NCBI RefSeq assembly: GCF_000377625.1
Contig: NZ_KB898326.1
Coordinates: forward strand, 236,910 to 300,909
Origin: Prevotella veroralis DSM 19559 = JCM 6290
Lineage (GTDB): Bacteria; Bacteroidota; Bacteroidia; Bacteroidales; Bacteroidaceae
Length of the DNA: 64,000 bases
Direction of reading: 5' to 3'
Shown: positions 55,595 to 64,000 of the stretch, piece after piece
Layout of the letters: every line of letters begins with the position of its first letter
Position numbering within the stretch: the stretch's first letter is position 1
Made by a program: the position numbers and the translations under genes
The notes under the pieces: model-generated
Told to the model about the DNA's origin: nothing
Seen by the model: the letters and a program-made list of their open reading frames with translations, nothing else
Databases searched by the model: none

Positions 55595-56377
55595 ATGAAA
55601 GAAAAAGAATCTCTGAGATTTCGTAAGCAAGAAATTCTCCCTTTTATGGGGAAAGATGGTATGAGAAAAATAAAAGCCTCTACTGTGGTCGTTATTGGTC
55701 TTGGTGGTGGCGGATGCTCTGCAAGTTTACAATTAGCGACAGCTAATGTTGGAAGATTGGTTTTATGTGATTTTGATACCGTAGGCGAATCAAACCTTGG
55801 CAGACAATTTTTACATAGCCATTCAACATTGGGTATAGATAAAGTGATTTCTGCTAAAATAGCGTTAAGAAAGATAAACCCATTTATTGAGATAGAAACC
55901 ATTTCAAAGCCAATAAGTAATCAAATCTTAGAGGATTTGTATAGCAGATACAAAGATCTCTCAATATTTGTTGCTGTTGATAAGTTTGAAGCGCATTATA
56001 TGATAAACAATTTCTGTATAAATCACAATATTCCTGCTGTGCATATTGCACAATTGGGCTATAAAGGTTTTGTGTATACATATATACCTGGAATTAGCGT
56101 TTCTACAATAAAAAACGCCATTAGCGTAGGTTTTGATAAAAATGTTAATGAAGGAAAATTTGACACAGAAGAACAGGACTTACCGTATTTTGCGCCAATA
56201 ATATCCATTGTATGTGCCACTGCTATTGTGGAACTTATAAAAGTGATGGTTGGAGTATCTAATAAAAAAACATTGGCAAATACCTTTCTTATTTATCGCG
56301 CAATTGAACATGAAGATATATTTGAAAAAGAACAGGTAAATAAACCTTTTTTTGAAGAAATAAAACTCAATCATTAA
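55595..56377 (+). CDS. E1/ThiF/MoeB-like adenylating enzyme
   Basis: 260 residues from the ATG at 55595; the longer frame from 55541 would overlap the previous gene and adds a low-quality N-terminus. VVVIGLGGGGCSASLQLA is the nucleotide-binding loop near residues 30-48, and DFDTVGESNLGRQF near 62-75 carries the Asp, Asn and Arg of the adenylation site. GIDKVISAK supplies the Lys. No zinc CxxC pairs and no obvious catalytic Cys, so it may only adenylate a carboxyl group, as in MccB-like enzymes, rather than act in sulfur transfer. Confidence 0.88.
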   Translation: MKEKESLRFRKQEILPFMGKDGMRKIKASTVVVIGLGGGGCSASLQLATANVGRLVLCDFDTVGESNLGRQFLHSHSTLGIDKVISAKIALRKINPFIEIETISKPISNQILEDLYSRYKDLSIFVAVDKFEAHYMINNFCINHNIPAVHIAQLGYKGFVYTYIPGISVSTIKNAISVGFDKNVNEGKFDTEEQDLPYFAPIISIVCATAIVELIKVMVGVSNKKTLANTFLIYRAIEHEDIFEKEQVNKPFFEEIKLNH

Positions 56378-56397
56378 AATAGATAATTGTGCAAATT

Positions 56398-57474
56398 ATG
56401 ATAAACTTAGATGAATTCAATTATGACGGACGTCAAGAAGGATTTGTTGAAGAAACTTATTCCTTTTTAGGTTCAGAAGATTTACCGGACAATTTTCATC
56501 AGAAATACATAACCATATGGATGTCCAGAGAATGCAACTCAAAATGCAAGCACTGTTATCAAAAGGGAGATCCCAGAGGAAGAGGATGGGACTATGCAAA
56601 AGCAGATGCTGTCACTGACTTATTTCTCAAAGATGGTTATATCGTACACCCTATAGTTAATGAATGGTTACCTCATTACTGGGATTTCCTAAGAATCAAG
56701 AAGAAATGTCATTCAACAGAAATTACTACAAATGGTATTCTTATAACAAGTCGATATAAGGAGTTTTTTCCTTTGTTGCATGAAAATAATATATCGGATA
56801 TCAAGTTTACGATTTTTCCAAAAGAATGCCATAAGTATATTACTGGGCGAAAAAGGGAGAATGTAATTCAGGCAATAAAATTGTCCCTAAAAGATGGTTT
56901 TAGGGTTACTTTAAATTATGTCGTGATGAAAAGTACACTTCATACAATCCCCAGTTTTGTCGAAGAGGCTATAAAATTAGGAGTGCATGAGATTTATTTC
57001 ATGTATTATTTCTGCATTGATCCAAAAAACAATATGTTTAGTCAGGTGTTAAGTCCACAAGACATAAAATGTTTTTGGAAATATTGGCAGATGTTAAACG
57101 ATTCCGAGTACACACAAAAGATTAAGTTCAGTAAAATGGCTGCTTTTGGTCTGAATCCATATAATGAAGATCATTATAGAAAAGCTTCTCGCTGTAAAAG
57201 GTTTTGTCTTGCAGGCAGATGGGAATATTTAGATTTTTTATATATGGATCCAGAAGGTAAAATCTACCCATGCAATATGGTTAGTGGGGAAAAATACCAA
57301 ATCGGGGAAATTTTTGATGATGATGGAAATTGGAATTATAGATTTATTGATAACAACTGGCAAGACAAACTGAAGGGATTCAATAGATCTATGTGTGCTG
57401 GTCGAATGGAAACTAATAGAATTTGGCATGAGGCACAAAAATCTATTAAATCAGACTCCTCAACAAGCAAGTAA
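56398..57474 (+). CDS. Radical SAM enzyme with SPASM-like C-terminus
   Basis: 358 residues from the ATG at 56398 (a GTG at 56389 is also possible). RECNSKCKHCYQKGDPRG holds the CxxxCxxC cluster (Cys 46, 50, 53). The barrel includes STEITTNGILI. The C-terminus has SRCKRFCLAGRW, KIYPCNM and SMCAGRM, a SPASM-like or twitch-like set for extra iron-sulfur clusters. Likely acts on a peptide or on a small molecule made in the operon. It is 20 bases after the E1 gene and eight before the cyclohydrolase. Confidence 0.9.
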   Translation: MINLDEFNYDGRQEGFVEETYSFLGSEDLPDNFHQKYITIWMSRECNSKCKHCYQKGDPRGRGWDYAKADAVTDLFLKDGYIVHPIVNEWLPHYWDFLRIKKKCHSTEITTNGILITSRYKEFFPLLHENNISDIKFTIFPKECHKYITGRKRENVIQAIKLSLKDGFRVTLNYVVMKSTLHTIPSFVEEAIKLGVHEIYFMYYFCIDPKNNMFSQVLSPQDIKCFWKYWQMLNDSEYTQKIKFSKMAAFGLNPYNEDHYRKASRCKRFCLAGRWEYLDFLYMDPEGKIYPCNMVSGEKYQIGEIFDDDGNWNYRFIDNNWQDKLKGFNRSMCAGRMETNRIWHEAQKSIKSDSSTSK

Positions 57475-57482
57475 GTTTCGGT

Positions 57483-58100
57483 ATGAGCAATATAAAAGTA
57501 GTAAAGGGAGAAAAAGTCCATATGCCAACTATTTGGGGAGACTTTTTTATGATTCCATTTCATAACGAAGATGATGGAAAAGATTGCTTTGTCGTTGGCA
57601 AAGGTAATGTTTTAAACAGCGTAAACATTCCAATTGTCCGTATTCATTCAAGTTGTAGTAGTGGAGATATTTTGGGGTCATTACGATGCGATTGTGGCGA
57701 ACAATTACACAAAGCGTTGAAACTTATAGAACAAAAAGGAGAAGGACTCCTTATATATTTGAATCAAGAAGGGCGTGGTATTGGGCTTATGGATAAAATG
57801 AAAGCCTATAAATTGCAAGAGCAAGGTGTGGATACTGTTGATGCTAATTTGCAAATCGGGCACTCTGTTGATGAGAGGGATTATGCCATAGGTGCAGCTA
57901 TACTTAAATTGCTAGGAATTTCAGAAATTGATCTGTTGACAAATAATCTGCTAAAGTCTCAGGGTTTAATAAGGAATGGAATAAATGTAAGGAAGATAAT
58001 TCCCTTAGAGACGAGTCCAAATAAATATAATAAATTCTATTTAGAGACGAAAAAAAAGAGAATGGGACACCTCCTTCATCTTTCAAAGAGTAATATTTAA
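57483..58100 (+). CDS. ribA: Stand-alone GTP cyclohydrolase II
   Basis: 205 residues, close to single-domain RibA. It opens GTP to the diaminopyrimidine intermediate of riboflavin synthesis. The zinc ligands Cys58, Cys69 and Cys71 match E. coli Cys54/65/67 in spacing; NQEGRGIG is the QEGR loop; Tyr109 (AYKLQEQG) and Arg132 (DERD) match catalytic Tyr105 and Arg128. One Lys of TNNPKK is replaced (TNNLLK). Bacteroidetes normally use a RibBA fusion for riboflavin, so this separate copy is accessory. No other riboflavin gene is adjacent. Confidence 0.93.
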   Translation: MSNIKVVKGEKVHMPTIWGDFFMIPFHNEDDGKDCFVVGKGNVLNSVNIPIVRIHSSCSSGDILGSLRCDCGEQLHKALKLIEQKGEGLLIYLNQEGRGIGLMDKMKAYKLQEQGVDTVDANLQIGHSVDERDYAIGAAILKLLGISEIDLLTNNLLKSQGLIRNGINVRKIIPLETSPNKYNKFYLETKKKRMGHLLHLSKSNI

Positions 58101-58119
58101 TGATAAAACAAGAAAATAT

Positions 58120-59379
58120 ATGCGACATTTATTTACATCGGAATCGGTTTCAGCAGGACATCCCGATAAGGTTTCAGACCAAATTTCAGATGCACTTCTA
58201 GATCAATTCCTTGCCTATGATGGTAAAGCCCACTGTGCAATAGAAACATTTGTAACGACAGGACAGGTTGTCATAATGGGTGAAGTTCGCTCCAATACAT
58301 ATATCGACTTTCAGAATGTAGCCCGTGAGATGATAAACAAGGCTGGTTATACAAAGGCTGAATATCAGTTTGATGGTAATTCATGCGGTATTCTCACAGC
58401 TATTCATGAGCAAAGCGATGATATAAATAGAGGAATTTCCAATAAAGATACGGATGAACAGGGAGCAGGAGACCAAGGAATGATGTTCGGCTATGCTACC
58501 AATGAAACTGAAAATTATATGCCTGTTTCTCTTGATTTGGCACATCTCATCATGAGAACACTCTCTGATATACGCAGGGAGGGCAAGGAAATGACTTATT
58601 TACGCCCAGATGCAAAAAGTCAGGTAACAATAGAATACACTGAGGATAAGAAACCTCTGCGCATTGATACAATAGTAGTGAGTACTCAGCATGACAATTT
58701 TGACAAGGACGACAAGAAGATGCTGGACAAGATTAAGAGTGATGTGATTAATATACTGATGCCCCGTGTCATTTCTCAATGCGGCTCCAAGATACAAAAG
58801 CTGTTCAACAGTAACATAAAGTATCTTGTAAACCCAACGGGGAAATTCGTTATCGGAGGTCCGCATGGGGATACAGGGCTTACTGGACGCAAAATAATTG
58901 TGGATACATACGGAGGGCGAGGAGCGCACGGTGGAGGTGCTTTCTCTGGAAAGGATCCAAGCAAGGTAGATCGCAGTGCTGCTTATATGGCACGATATAT
59001 TGCCAAAAATATGGTAGCAGCAGGGGTTGCGGACGAAATTCTTGTGCAGCTGGCTTATGCCATCGGTGTGGCTGCTCCTGTCAGCGTATCGGTTGATACA
59101 TATGGACACAATAATGTTGGTATGTCGGACGGAGAAATTGCACAGAAGATTTTTGAAATGTTCGACCTGCGCCCTAAAGCCATTGAAAGGCAGCTTAAAC
59201 TAAACCAGCCGATGTACACGGAAACGGCAGCCTATGGTCACATGGGACGGAAAAATGAAGTTATGAACAAAACATTTACAAGCAGGTATCATGGAACAAA
59301 AAACATTCAGGTGGAATTGTTTACATGGGAGAAATTAGACATGGTGGATACGATAAAAGATAGTTTCCGCATAAAATAA
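58120..59379 (+). CDS. metK: S-adenosylmethionine synthetase
   Basis: 419 residues, full length. TSESVSAGHPDKVSDQISD holds the N-terminal ATP/Mg site, DEQGAGDQGMMFGYA the central motif, VIGGPHGDTGLTGRK the phosphate loop and GGGAFSGKDPSKVDRSAAY the C-terminal signature. It makes SAM from Met and ATP. Placed 19 bases after the cyclohydrolase in the same operon, it probably boosts SAM for the radical enzyme; a second housekeeping metK is expected elsewhere in the genome. Confidence 0.95.
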   Translation: MRHLFTSESVSAGHPDKVSDQISDALLDQFLAYDGKAHCAIETFVTTGQVVIMGEVRSNTYIDFQNVAREMINKAGYTKAEYQFDGNSCGILTAIHEQSDDINRGISNKDTDEQGAGDQGMMFGYATNETENYMPVSLDLAHLIMRTLSDIRREGKEMTYLRPDAKSQVTIEYTEDKKPLRIDTIVVSTQHDNFDKDDKKMLDKIKSDVINILMPRVISQCGSKIQKLFNSNIKYLVNPTGKFVIGGPHGDTGLTGRKIIVDTYGGRGAHGGGAFSGKDPSKVDRSAAYMARYIAKNMVAAGVADEILVQLAYAIGVAAPVSVSVDTYGHNNVGMSDGEIAQKIFEMFDLRPKAIERQLKLNQPMYTETAAYGHMGRKNEVMNKTFTSRYHGTKNIQVELFTWEKLDMVDTIKDSFRIK

Positions 59380-59388
59380 TTAGGGACG

Positions 59389-59514
59389 ATGATAAGGACT
59401 AAGGGACTCTCTGTCATGTTGCTCATTCTGGAATTGCTTTTGTGGGCTCCGTGGCATTTCTTTGCCTCTCTGGGTGTGGAAATAAGAAGGAATATAGTGT
59501 ATATATCACCCTGA
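59389..59514 (+). CDS. Small hydrophobic ORF, 41 residues
   Basis: ATG 59389 to TGA 59512. MIRTKGLSVMLLILELLLW looks like a membrane or signal segment. It follows metK by nine bases and could be a small membrane protein or the start of a gene cut by the IS downstream. Not recognised. Confidence 0.3.
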   Translation: MIRTKGLSVMLLILELLLWAPWHFFASLGVEIRRNIVYISP

Positions 59515-59598
59515 ATGCACTTCACGAAAAGAGATAGTGACAGCCTCCCTCTCGTCTTTTTTTATCAGATTTATCTATATACAATAGACCGTTAAATA

Positions 59599-60627
59599 TT
59601 ATGCTGCATCATCAGCGAAACTAAATATATCATTTATCCTTTCTTTATTTAATGGCGTGTTCGGGCTTTTCTCGAACACGTCAATAATTCGTTGCGCGTA
59701 ATAGGCATTGATCATCTTCGCTTTAAGGCGACCGATGGACGTACCAAGTTCCTTGCACATAATTTTCGCCACATTGAGTGCTGTGAATGAAGAGTTAAAA
59801 GCAAATTCAAGTTTTCTCTTGTCGCGTGCCTGACAATCGGTAAGACCTAGGAACTGCTTTGCGTCGCGAAAGCAAAACTCCTCTTGGAAACGTCGATGTT
59901 CCTTACGTCAATCTTATCACCTTTGACACGAGGACGGCCAGGCTTTCCTGTAGGTTCCCCGTCCCACGTGTAGAACAAGGCTGCGTCATGACGCAAGCGG
60001 CTCACAACATGGAAGCCCATCTTCATTACCTTGTCGATGAAAGGTCTTTTGGAGAAGGCTGAGTCGGCGACAAGAACCTTGCCAATACGCTGTAAGGTTA
60101 CCTTGTCGTCCTCCAATACTTTGGCATACCAGTCGTATAGGCTCATCTCTTTTTTCTCCTCGTCTTTTTCCAATGTGGTCTGCACAGCCTTCAGCATCAT
60201 ACACTCATGCAAGTCCACGTCAATCACACCGATGCCGAGAATCTCAAGACCGTGCTTTACAGCACCTGCACAGCCCGACCAAAACGTACCCACGTATGGG
60301 GTATGCTTCCCAGCCTTCTTGATGAAGCTTGGATCAATAACGATGGCATTGCGACCCTTGCCCTCTTTGAAGGCGAAAGCACTCAGCCACATATTCATTT
60401 CGAGCCAGTTCACGCTGCGCTCTGCCGTCTGCCGATAGCATTGTTCGCCACGCTTTCCATAGCGTCCCATCTGCGTGAAATTGCATTTCCTTGGGATGAC
60501 CATCAAAAGAAAAAGCATTTCCATGACGTTTTTTTTGAATACTTTTGTTTAACTTTGCTCCATCTCCAGCACTAAATGCTGCTTTGCAGAGCTTCATATA
60601 TCGGCTAATCAAGTTGGTTATCAGCAT
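59599..60627 (-). pseudogene. Broken IS4-type transposase
   Basis: From the ATG at 60627 (MLITNLISRYMKLCKAAF). A frame break falls at an A8 run (plus-strand T-run 60529-60536): one extra A shifts the frame. The second part has AIVIDPSFIKKAGKHTPY (first Asp) and GKVLVADSAFSKRPF (second Asp). Near 59895, after KIDVRNID, sequence is missing and the frame changes to FQEEFCFRDAKQFLGL, the catalytic Glu region, ending FSFADDAA at 59602. Two lesions: inactive. Confidence 0.8.
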
Positions 60628-60888
60628 AAACTTTATTGTCTTTTTACATCTATAAAGTTACTGAAATTCAACGAGATAGCCGATTTCATTATGTTATATT
60701 TTGTTATCTAATTATCTCTTTTTTAGAGACCTGTCATGTTTTCTTTCTGCCACAATACCTGTTAGCTTAGGGACGAAAGATTCGCAAATCACAAAATTTT
60801 AACGGACTATTGATATAAAGAATACTTGTATGTAAGAATATGGTGTATATGGTAAAAACGAAAAACACCAAAAAAAGATCGCCGATTA

Positions 60889-60919
60889 TTTGAAATAATG
60901 AAATTATTTTGTACCTTTG
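60889..60919 (+). promoter_or_regulatory. Promoter of the outer-membrane receptor gene
   Basis: TTTG 60889-60892, 19-base spacer, TACCTTTG 60912-60919: full consensus, 50 bases before the coding start. The remainder of 60628-60969 shows no gene. Confidence 0.75.
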
Positions 60920-60969
60920 CTGTGCATTTGTATCTTGAAAAGACATTATAAACCTAAATACTATGTAAT

Positions 60970-63312
60970 ATGATAATGGTAAAATCTTTACATTCAATTT
61001 TGCAGTTCACACCTATAAGTTTTATATTTCTTTTACTATCGAGCCAGCCTATGTATGCCCAGCAATGGCAGCTGAGGGGGAGGCTGGTGGAGAAGGTCGA
61101 CAGGACTACTCCCTTGGATGCCGCTGAGATATTAGTAAGCCCTCTTGGCGGGGATGTCACTTCCAGCAGCTTATCGGATGAAGAAGGCAGGTTTGCTCTT
61201 TCGCTTTCTTCGGGCAAGTATGTGTTCAGATACCGACAGTTGGGCGATATTCTTAAGACCGACACCCTCGATGTGCAAGCCGACACCGATTTGGGTGATA
61301 TTCCTTTAGAAATAAAGAAATACACAATGAAGGAGGTAACGGTTACCTCTCAGCGCAGAATGCTTAGTCAGAAAGCCGGAAAACTTGTATATTTAGTTCA
61401 GAACAGTCCTTTTGCCCAGGGGTTCAGTACACGCGATTTACTTCATAATATCCCTCGCATAGACCCGACAAGCGAAGAGATAAAGATAATAGGCAAGAGC
61501 AATGTTCTTGTATTGGTGGACGGACACAGGATTAATTTGGAGGGAAAGGATTTGGATATGTATTTGCGTACGTTACCCTCTGAGAACATTAGTAAAATAG
61601 AACTCATCACAAATCCTTCAGCCGGATTTGATGCTACGGGTAACAGCGGAGTGCTGAACATTATCCTAAAGAGCAAGCCGGTAGGTTTTGATGGAAAAAT
61701 TCACACCTTGCTGACACAACGCTCTCATTTTGCAGCCGAGGAGGGAGCTGACTTGTCGTTCTCATCAGGTAATTTTTCGGTAGAGTACAAAGTCGACAAC
61801 TCCAACGAGAAACGCCCTCAGAAGATGAAAAGCTCTTACATCTATCCGACATACACACGTGTTACTAACGATTATACTCTTAACCGCTATGACATATTGA
61901 GCCAGAATCTTAATAGCAGCTATCAAATAGGGCATGTAAAAATAGGATTCTTTTCCACTCTCAACCGTTCCCGTAATAAGGGCTTTCACAAGGGCGAAAT
62001 GAACTTCAGTGATGGTTCTTATCCGTCGAACACCTATTCGGAGCAGACTCACGACAAGTATCGTTTGGAAACAATTTCCCCTTATGTGGAATGGAAGCTG
62101 GACAGCATAGGTAAGAAGCTAACGCTGAATTATAATTACATTCATTTAAGCGATGATGTCAACCAGGTGTACGATTCTGGCTCGGCTCACCCCTTTTCGA
62201 GCAGTTGGGACAATTACAGCAATGTGGTGAATACTCTCAGCGCAGACTTAAACCTTCCCTTTACGTGGCTGAACTTTGAGGTGGGTGGCAAGTACTCCCA
62301 TTTCAAAACGAACAACATTTCGGATTACGGAGGCAGCAATGGTTTCTTGTTCAAGGAAACAATAACGGCCCTCTATGCAGATGTTCACCGGAACTTTGGT
62401 CCTTTTTATGCCAAGGCAGGGTTGCGCTATGAGCATACAAGCAATAATGGGATAACGCTTGGCGGTTTAACCGTTTCCAATAAATATCATCATTGGTTTC
62501 CGTTCGCAGAGCTTTCCTATAATCCTTCCGACGACCATTCCTTCTCCTTAGGATATAGCAAGCGAATCGACCGACCAAGTATGAACAATATGAATCCCAC
62601 AAAGGTTTATCGCGACACTTATTCTTACTCGGAAGGAAACGACAGGCTTGTTCCGTCCATCATGGATAATTTAGAGTTTAACTATGTCTTTAAGGGAAAC
62701 CTTAATGTAGATTTGTACTACTATCACACTTCTGATGCCATACAGAGCCTGATACAAGTGGTTGATGATTTATATACCAAGTATTATCCCAAGAACTGCC
62801 TAACCATAAACACCTACGGCGGAGATGTTAGTTATAATTTCTCGTGGGGTAAATTCAACTTGTATACAAGTGCTTCTATGTACTACCAGAAGGCCAAGTC
62901 TATGGCAGAAGAACTGGATGATTCGGATTTGAAGAGTTTGAACACGACTCTCTCTGCAAATCTTAGTTATCGCTACAAGGCTATGACCATTTTTGCAAAT
63001 TATTATCATGTATTTCCGGGAGTGGAAGAATCTTTTCATACTGGGAATATCGATTGCTTAGGTTTGGGCTGCAAAATTAATCTCCTAAAGAATAAGCTCT
63101 TGCTGAATGTTCTGGCGCAGGATATCTTTGGAGGTACCAAAGCTCATAACCGAGTGGCATACAACGATTATATGTTCAGAAATAACATAGATAATGACAA
63201 TACTTCGTTACGTGTAGGGTTAACGTATAATTTTGGAAAGCATAAAGCCAAACGAACGGATGTAAATATCAATAACAGCGAAATGAATCGCCTGCCGGAT
63301 ATTAAGAAATAA
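60970..63312 (+). CDS. TonB-dependent receptor-like outer-membrane protein
   Basis: 780 residues. A signal peptide (FIFLLLSSQPMYAQ) is followed by a carboxypeptidase-regulatory-like domain at about 30-115 and a plug region with KEVTVTSQRRML, VLVLVDGHRIN and IELITNPSAGFDATGNSG. A long barrel follows, ending in repeated aromatic strands (VGLTYNFGKHK). No SusD gene follows. With its own promoter and next to the biosynthetic island, it could import or export the island product or its metal complex. Confidence 0.88.
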   Translation: MIMVKSLHSILQFTPISFIFLLLSSQPMYAQQWQLRGRLVEKVDRTTPLDAAEILVSPLGGDVTSSSLSDEEGRFALSLSSGKYVFRYRQLGDILKTDTLDVQADTDLGDIPLEIKKYTMKEVTVTSQRRMLSQKAGKLVYLVQNSPFAQGFSTRDLLHNIPRIDPTSEEIKIIGKSNVLVLVDGHRINLEGKDLDMYLRTLPSENISKIELITNPSAGFDATGNSGVLNIILKSKPVGFDGKIHTLLTQRSHFAAEEGADLSFSSGNFSVEYKVDNSNEKRPQKMKSSYIYPTYTRVTNDYTLNRYDILSQNLNSSYQIGHVKIGFFSTLNRSRNKGFHKGEMNFSDGSYPSNTYSEQTHDKYRLETISPYVEWKLDSIGKKLTLNYNYIHLSDDVNQVYDSGSAHPFSSSWDNYSNVVNTLSADLNLPFTWLNFEVGGKYSHFKTNNISDYGGSNGFLFKETITALYADVHRNFGPFYAKAGLRYEHTSNNGITLGGLTVSNKYHHWFPFAELSYNPSDDHSFSLGYSKRIDRPSMNNMNPTKVYRDTYSYSEGNDRLVPSIMDNLEFNYVFKGNLNVDLYYYHTSDAIQSLIQVVDDLYTKYYPKNCLTINTYGGDVSYNFSWGKFNLYTSASMYYQKAKSMAEELDDSDLKSLNTTLSANLSYRYKAMTIFANYYHVFPGVEESFHTGNIDCLGLGCKINLLKNKLLLNVLAQDIFGGTKAHNRVAYNDYMFRNNIDNDNTSLRVGLTYNFGKHKAKRTDVNINNSEMNRLPDIKK

Positions 63313-63323
63313 AAATAAAAGAG

Positions 63324-63512
63324 ATGAAAATTATTCAAAGTTTTTGGACTGGCAATAAAAATTGCCTTAAAGATAGTTATGGTTGGCTTTCCCCTATCTT
63401 TAATTACTTAAGTTGGATCATTAGTAGCAATCAGCTAAGATGTTTTTATGATGATGTTACATTAATAACCGATCGTCAGGGGTATGATATCCTTATCAAT
63501 AAATTAACGTGA
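63324..63512 (+). pseudogene. Truncated DUF6734-like protein
   Basis: 62 residues. MKIIQSFWTGNKNCLKDSYG and YDDVTLITDRQGYDILINKL look like the first part of a DUF6734 protein, which is normally much longer. The frame ends where the IS982-type element begins. It starts 11 bases after the receptor stop, so it was probably cotranscribed. Confidence 0.6.
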
Positions 63513-63609
63513 GTTCGACGAATTATAAATGTCTATAAATTTGGTGATTAGCGAAATTTGTTGTAACTTTAAGGTGTTAACATACAAACAGTTACAAACA
63601 AAAATCGCT

Positions 63610-64000
63610 ATGATCACCGAGGACAAAGTTACAGAAATATTTTGTATGGCAGACGACTTCTGCAAGTTTTTTGATGCTATGACAGCAAAATATACGCTAA
63701 AACCTACCGGAAAAAGAAAATATCATCGAAATTCTACAATGTCAAAGGCAGAAGTTATGCTGATAATGATTCTATTCCACGATTCTGGTTATCGCTGCTT
63801 TAAACATTTCTATCTTGAAAAAGTATGCAAGCATCTTCTCCATCTGTTTCCAAAAGTTGTTTCTTATAACCGTATAGTAGAATTGGAAAGGGATGTAGTC
63901 ATACCCTTAACCTTGTTTATCAAGAAGGTTCTGTTGGGCAAATGCACGGGTATAAGCTTCGTTGATAGCACACCATTGCGTATCTGCAAAAACCAAAGAA
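63610..64000 (+). CDS. IS982-family transposase, cut by the window end
   Basis: The ATG at 63610 is followed by about 130 codons to the end of the window with no stop. KAEVMLIMILFHDSGYRCFKHFY is the typical N-terminal helix region, and FVDSTPLRICKN near the window edge carries the first catalytic Asp. It interrupts the DUF6734-like gene. Intact as far as visible. Confidence 0.85.
   Translation, partial: MITEDKVTEIFCMADDFCKFFDAMTAKYTLKPTGKRKYHRNSTMSKAEVMLIMILFHDSGYRCFKHFYLEKVCKHLLHLFPKVVSYNRIVELERDVVIPLTLFIKKVLLGKCTGISFVDSTPLRICKNQR

Noticed and set aside
60521..60540. Programmed frameshift in the IS4-type transposase
   Set aside because: The A8 run would need a +1 shift, and a second internal deletion already inactivates the gene; a simple indel is the simpler reading.

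Overview
The window is chromosomal DNA of a Prevotella-like member of the Bacteroidales. The evidence is sequence-internal. Promoters follow the Bacteroidetes TTTG / TAnnTTTG pattern. There are TonB-dependent outer-membrane proteins, a type IX secretion-like C-terminal domain, a PafA-type phosphatase, LutABC, and conjugative-transposon gene families (TopB, DUF3945, SNF2/N6-methylase helicase, DUF1896, DUF3408, tandem tyrosine recombinases). No rRNA, tRNA or CRISPR array was recognised.

Layout. (1) 1-20.9 kb is ordinary core genome: EamA transporter, LuxR-type regulator, PafA phosphatase, two tandem deoxynucleoside kinases, thioredoxin reductase, an MsrB-MsrA fusion, enolase, lutABC, a type IA topoisomerase, nrdDG, an FHA protein, an HU/SPOR protein, an RfbC-type epimerase and a lipoprotein. 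Several families of intergenic repeats lie between these genes, and one GC-rich repeat sits in frame inside the topoisomerase gene. (2) 20.9-23.1 kb is a degenerate junction with repeats, a decayed IS4-type transposase, gene remnants and a strong hairpin. (3) 23.1-52.2 kb is a mobile-element zone: HTH proteins, a primase/helicase, an Abi-like protein, a very large methylase/helicase, TopB and a DUF3945 protein. The large helicase gene is broken in two. Between its halves lies a second, roughly 14.6 kb element bounded by a 16-bp near-perfect direct repeat (29251-29266 and 43793-43808). That inner element carries two tandem tyrosine recombinases, DUF1896, two HTH proteins, DUF3408 and a cargo. 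The cargo is a TetR/ketosynthase-III pair plus a complete-looking RiPP operon: a GG-leader precursor with three CxCGSxNSN repeats, a SPASM radical SAM enzyme, an outer-membrane barrel, a C39-peptidase ABC exporter and a short HlyD-like protein. (4) 52.4-54.2 kb holds fragments: a small protein with a T9SS-like tail, a truncated radical SAM gene and a broken IS1380-type transposase. (5) 54.3-59.4 kb is an AT-rich five-gene operon behind two nearly identical tandem FMN riboswitches: GNAT-like acyltransferase, E1/ThiF-like adenylating enzyme, SPASM-type radical SAM enzyme, stand-alone GTP cyclohydrolase II and S-adenosylmethionine synthetase. (6) 59.6-64 kb has a broken IS4-type transposase, a TonB-dependent receptor-like protein, a DUF6734-like gene cut off by an IS982-type element, and that IS running off the window.

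The two most interesting systems are the riboswitch-controlled operon and the RiPP operon. In the first, GTP cyclohydrolase II would supply a pyrimidine precursor from GTP, MetK would supply SAM for the radical enzyme, and the E1-like and GNAT enzymes would activate and acylate. This looks like a biosynthetic pathway for a GTP-derived or flavin-related small molecule, or a nucleotide-peptide conjugate, switched by FMN. The product cannot be deduced from sequence alone. The RiPP operon has every part needed to make, modify, cleave and export a Cys-rich repeated peptide.
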